The translations under genes and the position numbers were made by a program. DNA of 64,000 bases from Kitasatospora sp. CB01950 (lineage in GTDB: Bacteria > Actinomycetota > Actinomycetes > Streptomycetales > Streptomycetaceae), in contig NZ_LISX01000012.1 in the NCBI RefSeq assembly GCF_001905465.1, positions 1 to 64,000 on the forward strand, written 5' to 3'. Under the pieces are notes generated by a model. That model saw only the letters and a program-made list of their open reading frames with translations, searched no databases and was not told where the DNA came from. Below are positions 27,701 through 36,293 of this stretch, in pieces. The stretch's first letter is position 1; each line of letters starts with the position of its first letter.

Positions 27701-28374
27701 GCCTTGGCGTCCCGCTGGGTGGGGAGCGGGGTCTGCACGCGGCAGGATGCCACCTCAGGGGTGGTCAGCGCGCAGGCCGGAAGGGTGACCAGCTGGAGGC
27801 GGGACGCGTAGTTGCCGCCATAGGCTTCGGCGAAGGCCGAGTAGTCGACGCCGACCCGGACCTTGCCGTCGGCCGCGCCGCCGGTGGACGCATCGACACT
27901 GAAGACCACGCCGGAGACACCGAGCGCGGCGGACTTCTCATGGTCGAGCACCGTCACACCGACATCGGACGGCCCGTTGTGGGCGCCGCTGCCGGACTTG
28001 GCCGCCTGGAGCCAGACCGGCGTACCTGCAACGGCCTGCCTGGTGCCATCGGACTTCTCCGAAGGCGCGGCCAGGCGAGCCTGGCCCTTGGCTGCCTTGG
28101 GCCACGTGGTGCCGCGCGGAGTGAAGGTGCGCTGCGCCTCGCTGACCTGCTTGGCGATCTTCGGCTTGAGGTCCTTGACGCCCTTCACGGCAGCCGTCGA
28201 GGGCGCACCGGGCTTCCAGGGTTGAGACTTCTCGGCCGCCTGCGCGGGCACGGCGATCAGTGCGGAGACCAGCGTTGCCGCCGAAATTCCCCGAACCCAT
28301 TGCCAGGGCCTTTGTTGACGGTGTATCACATCTGTGGCTGGTATGCCGACTTGGTTTTTTGCTCTACGGAGCAT
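21772..28374 (-). CDS. Secreted Rhs/YD-repeat protein with nuclease-like C-terminal tip
   Basis: A 2200-residue polymorphic-toxin-type protein. A hydrophobic export segment lies at about 26-47 (ISAATLVSALIAVPAQA). The N-terminal 1000 residues include a SpvB-like region (YGYPIQLPTA...FNLGYDSALVDG). YD/RHS repeats fill about 1050-1900 (YDAVGNLVES, YDAYGRVSQ, WDDAGRLTS). The conserved core end VRQYDPVTGRFISLDPLFE and GGYNYAASNPV falls near 1895-1935, after SDPEGLM. The last 250 residues are unrelated, AT-richer, and carry DGVATEFKTVAG...NSIEKAFKNSKGKGADQVII, which resembles the ExK core of PD-(D/E)xK nuclease tips such as CdiA tRNases. No ribosome binding site precedes ATG 28374; the start is provisional. 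No same-strand immunity gene follows. Confidence 0.88.
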   Translation of the reverse strand: MLRRAKNQVGIPATDVIHRQQRPWQWVRGISAATLVSALIAVPAQAAEKSQPWKPGAPSTAAVKGVKDLKPKIAKQVSEAQRTFTPRGTTWPKAAKGQARLAAPSEKSDGTRQAVAGTPVWLQAAKSGSGAHNGPSDVGVTVLDHEKSAALGVSGVVFSVDASTGGAADGKVRVGVDYSAFAEAYGGNYASRLQLVTLPACALTTPEVASCRVQTPLPTQRDAKASSVSAELELAKSSAVQASTDGTSSHAVPAVWSGDGSVALKAASTSGVQVLAATDSGNQGGGPSGNYAAGTLSPSGSWTGGSAGGSFTYGYPIQLPTASSSLAPSFNLGYDSALVDGKTASTQAQSSWVGDGWSTPDSFIEQTFTSCTDKPEGTASPSETNDQCYAGPVLTLSLNGSSSALVWDSGKSTWKPQNDNGEVIAHVTGSNNGTGTYNTDYWTVTDRSGTVYYFGRNQLPGWSTGKPVTNSVDSVPVYSSHPGDPCYNAAGFNSSACTMAYKWHLDYAKDVRGQAMSYWYTQDTNYYGQNKGASNTKYVRDSYLSRIDYGLLDNGAFGTVPNQVHFLTDSRCVAATCDPISSSNAGTQYPDVPFDLVCNSGATCTSKSPSFFSTVRLKQIVTKQYSTATSQYAPVDTYDLAQTAPPTGDGTSPTLWLASITRTGSDTTAGGSGSIKLPPVVFGGTTMQNRVDTANFPGMYRYRLTSITTELGGLTGISYGLPNQCTPAYVASANASSNTNSCYPVSWTPKFYTDPITDWFRKYAVTEVRETDQTGGALTKVTSYEYGGGAAWHYDDNEVVQAKYRTWGQFRGYADVTTWVGDGTKDRRTKQKTSYYRGMDKDWLSPTSIRSVSLTDSQGASHPDSDQLFGMALEKTVFKGDGSTVDNLSISSYWVSPATATRNRTGLPALTALTVKDAESYNRQAITSTQPTTWRVGATDHTYISDTADANFGELKATYSHTVPANPAYDQCTTYTYAPANTALNLVGLVASQETVSVACGGYTEGSIASAPAGYNTLTAPATVNRPAQVESATRTFYDDPKFGTAFPQTTPPTLGDVTMSQKASGYTGGAYTWQTGARTTYDTYGRPLVVKDANGNATTTAYTINSVGLTTGTNGTNAKGQPLKTTIAPARGLAVSVTDANNITTTSQSDALGRLTAVWTQSRSTAQPANLKFGYTVSNTGLSGTTTAKLNEAQDYLTSVTVYDSLGRVRQTQSPTPQGGRLITESFFDSHGWVTKANKAFWDPDHLPTTALATDAADAKVPNQELTTYDGLGRAVRVDSLKFSAVQESTTTVYGGDRTTVVPPDGATVRTTVTDPLGRTVRLDDYSVRPTVTAPADTFTGDYTVSGGTSQSITYGFDVQGTQNTVTAGGSTWTTSFNLLGEVTGRNDPDAGSATMQYDAVGNLVESTDSRGKKTSYTYDALNRKTAAYASAVTAQSDATRTASWVYDNDNNAVAGMANPIGHATTVTSYSNGAAYETQASGFNVFGASLGETVKIPDTEGTALGGKSYAVTHTYTANTGLPYTDTYPNGNGLSAETVMHTYTPVHDLPAGLSSGSYAYTQDTTYDAYGRVSQSQIGSPTVGYGVITNTYDAHTGRLTDQLVQRATSTSTPSDVDRQHYDYNLAGNTTRQVSTRLGTTSETQCYSYDQLDRLTQAWTATDSCAAAPTKAAHAQVGDAVAGGAYWTEWAFDALGNRTSQVEHSTTNGADATTTYTYNGNGKNQPHTLTSATGGTSLEYDTAGNATKRATAAGGTQNLTWDDAGRLTSIKGGTAGDSSYVYGTDGKVLLQKDPGSTILYLADQQYTLNTATGAVTGIRYLSLPGGGTVVRTGTLTNYRFEIADPHGTATLVLDRTCQTPTWRQFTPYGAPRGTAATWPDNRGFLNAPASTATGLTVLGVRQYDPVTGRFISLDPLFEFTDAQQLGGYNYAASNPVAKSDPEGLMAWDPLTEVSVGKPSDLQAEVNKVRSKPGYKDKPAYVPPPDPAETKKWRKARIQWLKKPGNKISNLDVMERSYHNSCVKGSRDGCQYANVSTIYMLEKFVEDAANRIDEGSYVFDQAQFDYMTGKNKDMSWGFNNEEYRIAYDLASGPHGKSVVAVPEGTDKAFDAWVDGVATEFKTVAGTKNSIEKAFKNSKGKGADQVIIRAADNSKASEALRGIGSFEASNTADFKSYEISATGDWGGWSITGTVGSKPKCHGSC

Positions 28375-28699
28375 GGGGGTTCGTCACGCCTTTACAGTCG
28401 GCTGCACGAGGGCAGCACCGATGGCCCGACGTGGTGATCACCGCCGGGTCCGGCGACGATCATGGCAAGGGTGTCCACCCCGCGTCACCAGCCAACTCCT
28501 GCTCAAGCAAGCGATTTTGCGAATTCTTTACTTCGTCTGCGATGGTCAAATATGGGCAAAATATAGGCAAGCTCTGCAATTCGTTCTGACTGTTTATCAG
28601 GGCGCTTCGGAGGCCGGTCGGGCCGTGTGCGAATCTCTCGCCTGGAGTCGGCGTACTGCCGCCTCTGAACCGATGAACGAAAGGGCAGGGGACACTCTC
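28375..28699. promoter_or_regulatory. Divergent control region of the Rhs and giant surface genes
   Basis: 325 bases separate the two divergent giant genes. The centre (about 28495-28590) is strikingly AT-rich for this genome, with runs such as GCAAAATATAGGCAA and GAATTCTTTACTTCG, as expected for promoters facing both ways. No defined operator was recognised. Confidence 0.5.
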
Positions 28700-31600
28700 G
28701 TGCCACCTTCCACGCCAAGACGCGCGCTCGCCGCAGCCCTGGGTGCGACGCTGACCGCACTGACCCTCACCGCGGCGATACCGGCGCACGCGGACACCCC
28801 CGCAACGCCGTCGTCGTCGCCCGCGTCGGCTGCCGGTCCGTTGACGGCCGATCAGGCGTCCTCGAAGGCCCGGACCTCCGGGAAGGCCGTCGTGGTGCAG
28901 GGCGCGACCACTCCGACCGGCCAGTTGACTGCCAACCCGGACGGCAGTTTCACCCTGGAGCAGTCCGTCACTCCGGTGCGCACGTACCGGGACGGCGGCT
29001 GGAAGTCGCTGGACGCCACCCTGGTGAAGCGTGCCGACGGCTCGATCGCGCCGAAGGTCAGCAGCAGTGCGCTGACCCTCTCCGGCGGTGGCTCCGGCCC
29101 GCTGGCGGAGATGAGGAGCGGCAATCGCTCGCTGTCGCTGTCCCTGCCGGCCTCGCTGGTGAAGAACCTGCCGAGCCCCGTGCTGGACGGCCCGACCGCC
29201 ACCTACAGCCTGCTGGCCGGCATCGACCTGAAGGTCACCGCCGACGCGCAGGGCGGTTTCTCCGAGGTCCTGGTCATCAAGGACGCGGCCGCGGCCGCCA
29301 ACCCGGCCCTGAAGAAGCTCTCCTTCACCACCCGGACGACCGGGGTCGACCTGGCCGCCGACGCAGCGGGGAACATCACGGCCAAGGACAAGCACGGCAG
29401 GGTCGCGTTCTCCGCGCCCGCGCCCGTCCGCGGTGTCTGGGACTCGGCTGTCGACGCCTCGGTGCCGACCGTCACCGACCCGACGGACGGCAAGGTGCTG
29501 GATGCCCGCAGTGGCAGTCCGGCCCGCTCCGGCGTCGCCGGCCCCGGTGCCACCGCTCACACCGCGCCGCTGAAGGCCGAGTACGCGTCGGGCGCCATCA
29601 CCCTCACCCCCGACCCGGCACTGCTGTCGGGCCAGGGCACCGTCTGGCCGCTCTATCTCGATCCGACCTTCGCCGCCGATCCCCCCAGCCAGGGCGGCTC
29701 CGCGCTCGGCTGGACATACGTCAGCTCCGCGTTCCCGACCACCAGCTACTGGAAGACGACGGACAGCACGGGCCTGCGGGTCGGCTACAACAGCTGGGAC
29801 TCGCCCTACTACGTCGGTCGGTCCTACGCGCGGATGTCCGTCCCCAACAGCATCTACGGGGCGCAGATCGTCTCATCCACGTTCTATGCCACCGAGACCT
29901 GGGCGCCGTCCTGCAGCGCACGCGAAGTCGAACTGTGGCACACCGGTGCCATCTCGTCGTCGACCACGTGGAACAGCCAGCCCGGCTGGAGCAGCAAGAG
30001 CGCGACCAAGAACGTCGCCAACGGCTACAGCAGCAGCTGCCCCGCCGCCTCGGTCGGCTTCGACACCACCTCCGTGATGCAGAGCGCGGCCAACGGCAAC
30101 TGGGGCGACATCACCCTGGGCCTGCGCGCGACGAACGAGTCCGACGGCTATGGCTGGAAGAAGTTCCAGCCCAGCTCGATGACCATGACGACGACGTACA
30201 ACCACGTCCCAAACACTCCCACCACGCTGACGACTTCGCCGGCGACCTCCTGCACCGCAGCCCCCCCGACCGTGGTCGGCAACGGCGACGTGGTGCTGCG
30301 CGCAGCCGTGTCCGACCCCGAGGGCGGTCGCCTCGGCGCCTATTTCCGGCTGGTCAAGACATCCACCGGTACCGTCGTGGCATCGGCGGACGATTCGCCG
30401 GCCGACTCGGGCACCACGGCCCAACTCCAGGTCAGCAGGCAGACCTTGGTGAACGCCTCGGGCGGCGCGGCGACAACCTTCTCCTGGACCGTCTACACCA
30501 ACGACGGACTCGCCAACAGCGGCACCAGCGCGACCTGCAAGTTCACCTTCGACCCGACCGCACCGGGCAAGCCGAATGCGAACATCGGCTCCGGACCGTT
30601 CAAGGTCGGCACCCCGACCCAGGTGACCATTTCCGCCAACCCGGTGGGAAGCGTCCCGGCCAGCTACACCTACCAGCTCAACGGTGCCGCACCCAGCACG
30701 GTCCCCGCCGCGGCCGGTAGTGCGACCGTCACCATCAAGCCGACCCGTGCGCACAACGTGCTGACCGTCACCGCGCTCTCGGCCGGTGGCAACCCCAGCG
30801 GTGACAGCGAGGTCGTCGAGCTCAACGCGGCGCCCGCCGCCACCGCTCCGGAGAACGACCTCACCGGCGACGGCCTGCCCGACCTCGCCGCCGTCGGCGG
30901 CAAGTCCGCACTGCCCGCCGGACTCTGGCTCGCCAGCGGCGCCACCGACAAGTCGCTGAACGCGGCAGCGGACAATCTCGGTGCCCAGGGAACCGCCGGT
31001 TCCAACCCCGCACCCGCGGACTGGAACGGCACCCAGGCGATCGTCGGCCACTTCCGCTCCGGCGGCGGCTTCAACGACGTTCTCCAGTACAACCCGACCA
31101 CGGGTGCGGGCATGGTCCTCTACGGCAACGGCGACGGCTCCGCCCTGTCACCGCTGGTCGGAAAGGGCGTCCCGTCGGTCGCCTTCACCTCGCCCGTCAC
31201 CAGCGCCAAGGCCGCCTGGATCGCCAACGCCGGGCAGCTCTACACCATCGCGGCCGAAGGAGAGCCGAACCCGTTCCCCTCGCTGCTGAGCATCCTCGAC
31301 GGCTCGCTCTACCTGCAGCCCACCACCGTCCAGCCCGGCGGCTTCTTCCCCGCCGAGGTCGACCTCTCCGACACCAACCCGACCGGCAGCGGCACCTGGG
31401 CCGGCTGGACGATCGTCACCGCACTCGGCACCGACGGCATGCCGAGGATGTTCGCCCGCTCCGACACCGGCGGCCAGCTGTACTACTACAGCTCCGCGAA
31501 CCTGCTGGCCATGACCCTCGGCAACACGGCAACCCCGGTCCTGGTCGCCTCCAGCGGCTGGACCAAGGCCGCCAAGCCCACCCTGCAGGCCGCGGACATC

Positions 31601-33529
31601 GACCGCAACGGCACCCTCGACCTCTGGTCCGTGGACGCCAACGGCGCCGCCTCCGCGAACCTGTTCAACGGCACCACGATCAGCGGCCGGCCCGCCCAGA
31701 CCCTGGTCACCGCCACCCACAGCTGGGCGCTGAACGACAACGCCACCGAGGGCGCGGCCGTCACCACCGCCGCCGACCGCACCGGCACCCTGAACCTCAC
31801 CGGTCAGGCCGGCGCGACCTGGAGCAGCAAGGACCTGTTCAGCCCCGACGTCCACCTCAACGGCACCTCCACCGGTGTCCTGAGCACCACGACGCCGGCG
31901 CTCGACGTGGCGAAGAGCTTCACCGTGTCGGTGTGGGCCAAGCCGGACGTCGAGGGCGGTGTGCTGCTCTCGCAGGACGGCAACAGCACCTCCGGGTTCA
32001 CGGTCTACCCGGACAGCACCACCCACCAGTGGACCTTCTGCATGGCGAAGGCCGACTTCGGCTGGTCGTTCGACTGTGTGCGCCCCGGCACTGCTCCCGT
32101 CCGGACGGGCTCCTGGTCGCACCTGACCGCGACCTACAGCAGTACGACCGGCGTGATGGCGCTGTACGTCAACGGAATCGTGGTCAGTTCGACGCCGCAC
32201 GCCGCCGTCACGGGGTTCACCAAGGGCTTCCGGGTGGGTGACTTCCTCAACGGCGGCACCCGGCAGAGCTTCTACAAGGGGGCGGTCTCCAATGTCCAGG
32301 TCTGGTCCGGCATCGCGCTGACGCCCAGCCAGGTGGCGCTGCTGTCGGGCACTCCCGGGTACGTGCTGTTCCCGAGCGACGACACCAACTACCCGAGCGG
32401 CACCACCTGGGCCGCGGGCGCGGCCCGGATGCGCTTCGACGGGGGCGAGCTGGTCATCAGCAGCCCGGGCTACGGCACGTGGAAGACGGGTACCGGCGGC
32501 CGGGCCAGCGCCGTGCTCACCCTGCAGGCCGACGGCAACCTGGTCGCCTACCCGCAGGCGGCCCACACCGATGGCACGGCCCTGTGGGCCAGCGGAACGG
32601 ACACGGCGGGCAACGTCATGTTCTTCCAGCCCGACGGCAACCTGGTCATCTACAAGGCGGACGGCACGGCGATTTGGTCCTCCGGGTCGTTCAGCTACGG
32701 CCGCCACTCCGCCGGCACCGAGTCCGGTGGCGACGGCAAGCTCCGCTGGGGCGACTTCAACGGCGACGGCCTGATGGACGCGATCACCGTCGCCGACAAC
32801 GGTGCGATCGGCGTCAAGCTGAACAACGGCGGCGACGGCCACGGCGGCTGGACCGACCTCGGCCAGGTCGCCGTCGGCCTGACCAGCGACCGGGCGAAGG
32901 TCCGCTTCGCCGACTGGGACGGCGACGGCAGGGTGGACTACCTGTATTTCACTTCCAACAGCGCGGTCAGCGTCTTCCTGAACAAGGGCGGCGACATCGC
33001 CGGCGGCGGTGGCTGGCAGGGCATCGGGCAGATCACCACCGGCAGCGCCGACTACGCGCACGTCCGCTTCGCGGACTGGGACGGCGACGGCAAGGCCGAC
33101 TACGTGATGTTCAACGACAGCGGCGCGTTCAGCGTCTTCCTGAACAAGGGCGGCGACGTCATCGGCAACGGCGGCTGGACCGGCCTCGGCCAGGTCGCCT
33201 GGGGCGTCACCAACGACCGCAGCCGCGTCCGGTTCGCGGACATCGACGGCGACGGCCGGGCCGACTACAACATCGTCAACGACGACGCCGCCGTCACCAC
33301 CTACATCAACCAGGGCGGCGACGGCCACGGCGGCTGGTACCTCCGCCCGAAGACCATCACCGGGACGACCACCAACCAGAACCTGGTGAACTTCGCCGAC
33401 ATCAACGGCGACAACCAGACGGACTACCTGGTCACCAACGGCACCACCACGGCCCGGCTCTCCAACGGCGGCGACGACTTCGCCACCCCGGGCTGGATCG
33501 ACTGGGGCCAGATCCTCGGCACCGTCTGA
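28700..33529 (+). CDS. Giant secreted DNRLRE/LamG/B-lectin/FG-GAP protein
   Basis: A 1609-residue exported surface protein. A signal peptide ends AIPAHA (about residue 30). A DNRLRE-type module spans about 335-500 (WKTTDSTGLRVGYN..., YARMSVP, ELWHTGAI, WNSQPGW). A first FG-GAP-like unit is near 715 (DLTGDGLPDLAAVG). A LamG/concanavalin fold spans about 1050-1210, and a bulb-lectin-type module about 1250-1335 (LQADGNLVAYP and QPDGNLVIYK, the mannose-binding QxDGNLVxY pattern). Five calcium-binding DxNGDG/DxDGDG repeats run from 1345 to the end. The GTG start at 28700 follows GGGCAGGGG; an in-frame ATG at 28673 lacks a ribosome site. Divergent from the Rhs gene, a pairing that suggests joint display or delivery. 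Confidence 0.88.
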   Translation: MPPSTPRRALAAALGATLTALTLTAAIPAHADTPATPSSSPASAAGPLTADQASSKARTSGKAVVVQGATTPTGQLTANPDGSFTLEQSVTPVRTYRDGGWKSLDATLVKRADGSIAPKVSSSALTLSGGGSGPLAEMRSGNRSLSLSLPASLVKNLPSPVLDGPTATYSLLAGIDLKVTADAQGGFSEVLVIKDAAAAANPALKKLSFTTRTTGVDLAADAAGNITAKDKHGRVAFSAPAPVRGVWDSAVDASVPTVTDPTDGKVLDARSGSPARSGVAGPGATAHTAPLKAEYASGAITLTPDPALLSGQGTVWPLYLDPTFAADPPSQGGSALGWTYVSSAFPTTSYWKTTDSTGLRVGYNSWDSPYYVGRSYARMSVPNSIYGAQIVSSTFYATETWAPSCSAREVELWHTGAISSSTTWNSQPGWSSKSATKNVANGYSSSCPAASVGFDTTSVMQSAANGNWGDITLGLRATNESDGYGWKKFQPSSMTMTTTYNHVPNTPTTLTTSPATSCTAAPPTVVGNGDVVLRAAVSDPEGGRLGAYFRLVKTSTGTVVASADDSPADSGTTAQLQVSRQTLVNASGGAATTFSWTVYTNDGLANSGTSATCKFTFDPTAPGKPNANIGSGPFKVGTPTQVTISANPVGSVPASYTYQLNGAAPSTVPAAAGSATVTIKPTRAHNVLTVTALSAGGNPSGDSEVVELNAAPAATAPENDLTGDGLPDLAAVGGKSALPAGLWLASGATDKSLNAAADNLGAQGTAGSNPAPADWNGTQAIVGHFRSGGGFNDVLQYNPTTGAGMVLYGNGDGSALSPLVGKGVPSVAFTSPVTSAKAAWIANAGQLYTIAAEGEPNPFPSLLSILDGSLYLQPTTVQPGGFFPAEVDLSDTNPTGSGTWAGWTIVTALGTDGMPRMFARSDTGGQLYYYSSANLLAMTLGNTATPVLVASSGWTKAAKPTLQAADIDRNGTLDLWSVDANGAASANLFNGTTISGRPAQTLVTATHSWALNDNATEGAAVTTAADRTGTLNLTGQAGATWSSKDLFSPDVHLNGTSTGVLSTTTPALDVAKSFTVSVWAKPDVEGGVLLSQDGNSTSGFTVYPDSTTHQWTFCMAKADFGWSFDCVRPGTAPVRTGSWSHLTATYSSTTGVMALYVNGIVVSSTPHAAVTGFTKGFRVGDFLNGGTRQSFYKGAVSNVQVWSGIALTPSQVALLSGTPGYVLFPSDDTNYPSGTTWAAGAARMRFDGGELVISSPGYGTWKTGTGGRASAVLTLQADGNLVAYPQAAHTDGTALWASGTDTAGNVMFFQPDGNLVIYKADGTAIWSSGSFSYGRHSAGTESGGDGKLRWGDFNGDGLMDAITVADNGAIGVKLNNGGDGHGGWTDLGQVAVGLTSDRAKVRFADWDGDGRVDYLYFTSNSAVSVFLNKGGDIAGGGGWQGIGQITTGSADYAHVRFADWDGDGKADYVMFNDSGAFSVFLNKGGDVIGNGGWTGLGQVAWGVTNDRSRVRFADIDGDGRADYNIVNDDAAVTTYINQGGDGHGGWYLRPKTITGTTTNQNLVNFADINGDNQTDYLVTNGTTTARLSNGGDDFATPGWIDWGQILGTV

Positions 33530-33563
33530 TCAATAGAACAGGCACCACGTAGAAGAGACGCCT

Positions 33564-33602
33564 CCGCCCCGTTCGGCAGTTGCCTGCTGCCGAACGGGGC
33601 GG
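33564..33602. terminator. Strong hairpin terminator
   Basis: A perfect 16-bp stem CCGCCCCGTTCGGCAG/CTGCCGAACGGGGCGG with a 7-base loop, 34 bases after the giant gene's stop. The remaining bases to 33800 contain no gene I can support. Confidence 0.85.
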
Positions 33603-33800
33603 TCGGGTTTCCACTGCAGTGGTGCGGGGCGTCGGCAGGACTTGGTGGGTCGGCGGTCACAGAGCCGCCCCCGGGCCCTGTGCCGCGATCGGCCGGAGAC
33701 GTGCCGCCGCCGGTGCTTCCGTCGCCGTTGATCATCCTGCGTGGATCTGTCAGGCCCACTTCGTGTGGCGCGAGGATCGGGAGGGCGGAGTGGGAGGGCG

Positions 33801-35018
33801 TCAGGTGGTGCGGGGGCGGCGGACGGTGAGGGAGAGCAGGCCGGCCAGGGCGGAGGAGGCGGCGACGGTGAGCAGGGCCGTCGGGAGGGACAGTGCGTCG
33901 GCGAGGAAGCCGATGACCGGGGGGCCGATGAGCATGCCCGCGTAGCCGAGGGTGGAGGCGGTGGCCACGCCCTGCGGGCCGGCGGTCTCGCCGGCGCGGG
34001 CGATGGCGAGCGGGAAGACGTTGGCGAGGCCGAGGCCGACCAGGACGAAGCCGGCGAGGGCGGCGGGGACGGACGGGGCGAGGGCGGCGGTCGCCATGCC
34101 CGCGCAGGCGGCCAGGCCGCCGAGCAGCAGCACCCGGGTGTGGCCGAGGCGTTCGGTGAGCCAGGTGCCGGAGAGGCGGCCCACCGTCATCGCGAACGCG
34201 AAGGCCGCGTACCCGGCGGCGGCCAGCGCCGCGCTCGCGTGGACGTCGTCGGTGAGGTGCAGGGTCGCCCAGTCGGCGAGCGCGCCCTCGCCGTACGCGG
34301 TGCACAGTGCGACCAGGCCGAGCAGCAGCACCAGCAGCCGGGCGTGCCCGGTCGGGCGTGAACGCCCGGGCGCGGCAGGGCTGTTGACGGTGCGGGGGCG
34401 GGCGGCCGGGGCGCGCAGCAGGGCGGCGCCGGCGACGGCGGTGACGACGGCCCCGAGGGCGGCGGCCAGCGTCAGCGCCCAGGCGGCGGAGAGGCGTCCG
34501 GCGAGGAGTCCGCCGATCGCCGCGCCGAGCAGGCCGCCGAGGCTGTACCCGGCGTGGAAGCTCGGCATGACGGGCCGGCGGAGTTCGGCGACCAGGTCGA
34601 CGGCGGCGCTGTTCATCGCGACGTTGGCCGCGCCGTACCCGGCGCCGAACAGCAGCAGGACGGTGCCGAGGGCGAGCACGGAGTGGGTGTGCGCGGGCAG
34701 GGCGACGGAGAGGGAGAACACGGCGAGGGCGGCGACCGTGACGGGGCGGGAGCCGAAGCGCAGGCAGAGCCGGCCGACCAGGGCCATGGTGGCGACCGCG
34801 CCGGCCGAGATGCACAGCAGGGCCAGGCCCAGCGCGCTGTGCGAGGCGGCGACCTGGGCGCGGACATCCGGGATGCGGACCACCCAGGAGGCGAACAGGA
34901 AGCCGTCGACGGCGAAGAAGGCGGTGAGGGCGAGGCGTGCCGCCGACCAGGAGGAGCGTCGGCCGGACGGGGAGGCGAGGGAGGAGGAACGGGCTTCTGT
35001 TTTGTTCAGTAGCGGCAC
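33801..35018 (-). CDS. MFS transporter controlled by a divergent ROK regulator
   Basis: A 405-residue major facilitator with about 12 membrane segments. A signature stretch GYGAANVAMNSAAVDLV, with SFHAGYSLGGLLGA, resembles the sugar/fucose-permease-like branch of MFS exporters. GTG 35018 is chosen because a promoter (-35 TTGAAG at 35054-35049, -10 TATTCT at 35030-35025) would place the transcript start at that codon, implying a leaderless mRNA; a TTG at 35054 would lie inside the promoter. The divergent ROK gene probably regulates it, perhaps in response to a sugar. Confidence 0.85.
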   Translation of the reverse strand: MPLLNKTEARSSSLASPSGRRSSWSAARLALTAFFAVDGFLFASWVVRIPDVRAQVAASHSALGLALLCISAGAVATMALVGRLCLRFGSRPVTVAALAVFSLSVALPAHTHSVLALGTVLLLFGAGYGAANVAMNSAAVDLVAELRRPVMPSFHAGYSLGGLLGAAIGGLLAGRLSAAWALTLAAALGAVVTAVAGAALLRAPAARPRTVNSPAAPGRSRPTGHARLLVLLLGLVALCTAYGEGALADWATLHLTDDVHASAALAAAGYAAFAFAMTVGRLSGTWLTERLGHTRVLLLGGLAACAGMATAALAPSVPAALAGFVLVGLGLANVFPLAIARAGETAGPQGVATASTLGYAGMLIGPPVIGFLADALSLPTALLTVAASSALAGLLSLTVRRPRTT

Positions 35019-35054
35019 AAAGTCAGAATAGGGGAGTGCCGCACACACCTTCAA
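34995..35054. promoter_or_regulatory. Overlapping divergent promoters with an inverted repeat
   Basis: Leftward: TTGAAG, 18 bp, TATTCT, then 6 bases to GTG. Rightward: TTGTTC (35002-35007), 16 bp, CAGAAT (35024-35029), 6 bases before a GTG at 35036. An imperfect inverted repeat, TTCTGTTTTGT (34995-35005) against ACAAAGTCAGAA (35017-35028), lies over both and is a candidate ROK operator. Confidence 0.5.
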
Positions 35055-35074
35055 GCCCGAATCGGAGCCCCGCC

Positions 35075-36283
35075 GTGAGCACCCCGCACCGCACCGCCCC
35101 CGATCGCGGCCGCACCCTGCTCGGACCGGCGCTGCGCCTGATCCACACCGGACAGGCCCCCACCCGCTCCGCGCTCACCGGTGCCCTCGACGTCACCCGC
35201 GCCACCGCCGGCGCCGTCACCGGCGAACTGGAGGCGCTCGGTCTGATCAGCGTCGACTCCCGCCCCGCCGGCGGCGGCCGCGGCCGCCCCTCGCACCGCC
35301 TCGCGCTCGCCGACCCCGGCCCCGCCGTGCTCGCCGCCCAGCTGCACGCCGACGGCGTCTCCGTCGCCCTCGCCGCGCTCGGCGGCCGGCTGCTGGAGAC
35401 CGCCCACCTGCCGCTGCCCGCCGACACCGCGCCCGATCGCCTGCTCGGCGCCGTCGCCGAGGCCGGCGCGACGCTCGCCCGGGGCAGCCGCCGCCGGGTG
35501 CTCGGCTTCGCCCTCGCGCTGCCCAACCCCGTCACCGAACCCGACGGCGCCGCGCTCGCCGCGCTGCACTTCGACTGGCCGGCCGGCGCGCCCGTCGCCG
35601 AGCTGTTCGCCGACCGGGTGGCCGGCGCGGACCTCGGCCCGCGCGCCCGTACCGTGCTCCCGACCGCCGTCGCCAACGACGCCAACCTGGCCGCGCTCGC
35701 CGAACACCGCCACGGCGCCGGACGCGACGCCCGGCACCTGCTGCTGGTCACCTCCGGACACCGCGGCGTCGGCGGCGCCCTGGTCGTCGACGGCCGCCTG
35801 CACACCGGCAGTTCGGGCCTCGCCCTGGAGGTCGGCCACCTCACCGTGGACCCGCTCGGCCGGCCCTGCCCGTGCGGCAACCGCGGCTGCCTGAACGCCG
35901 AGACCGACCCCGACGCGCTGTTCGCCGCCGCCAAGCGCCGCCCCGACCCCGACCGGCCGCTGCTCCCGCAGGCCCGCGAACTCGCCCGCGACCCGGAGTC
36001 CGCCGACGCCGTCGAACACGTCGTGGACCGCCTCGGCCTGGGCCTGGCCGGGCTGGTCAACATCCTCAACCCCGACCGGATCGTGCTCAGCGGCCTGCAC
36101 CTCGACCTGCTGGCCGCCGCCCCCGACCGGCTGGCCGCCCAGGTCGCCGAACGCTGCCTGTGGGGCCGCAGCGGACGCGTCCCGATCGTCCCCGCGCAGG
36201 TCGCCCACGCCGGGCTGGTCGGCGCCGCCGAACTCGCCTGGGAGCCCTACCTGGAGGACCCGCAGGCCGTCGCCGGGAGCTGA
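35075..36283 (+). CDS. ROK family transcriptional regulator
   Basis: A 402-residue protein with an N-terminal winged helix (about 15-65, TRSALTGALDVTRATAGAVTGELEALGLI) and a C-terminal ROK sugar-kinase-like fold. The zinc motif CPCGNRGCLNAE is intact, following the EVGH segment (LALEVGHLTVDP), and an acidic VANDANLAALAE motif matches the ROK substrate-binding site. The glycine-rich phosphate-binding loop of true kinases is weak, favouring a regulator. GTG 35075 has GGAG 9 bases upstream; GTG 35036 is a possible leaderless start. It likely represses the divergent MFS gene. Confidence 0.85.
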   Translation: MSTPHRTAPDRGRTLLGPALRLIHTGQAPTRSALTGALDVTRATAGAVTGELEALGLISVDSRPAGGGRGRPSHRLALADPGPAVLAAQLHADGVSVALAALGGRLLETAHLPLPADTAPDRLLGAVAEAGATLARGSRRRVLGFALALPNPVTEPDGAALAALHFDWPAGAPVAELFADRVAGADLGPRARTVLPTAVANDANLAALAEHRHGAGRDARHLLLVTSGHRGVGGALVVDGRLHTGSSGLALEVGHLTVDPLGRPCPCGNRGCLNAETDPDALFAAAKRRPDPDRPLLPQARELARDPESADAVEHVVDRLGLGLAGLVNILNPDRIVLSGLHLDLLAAAPDRLAAQVAERCLWGRSGRVPIVPAQVAHAGLVGAAELAWEPYLEDPQAVAGS

Positions 36284-36293
36284 CGGGAACGCG

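Noticed and set aside
28495..28590. AT-rich patch considered as a phage attachment site or insertion scar
   Set aside because: No duplicated ends, integrase or tRNA gene is seen; a promoter region explains it.
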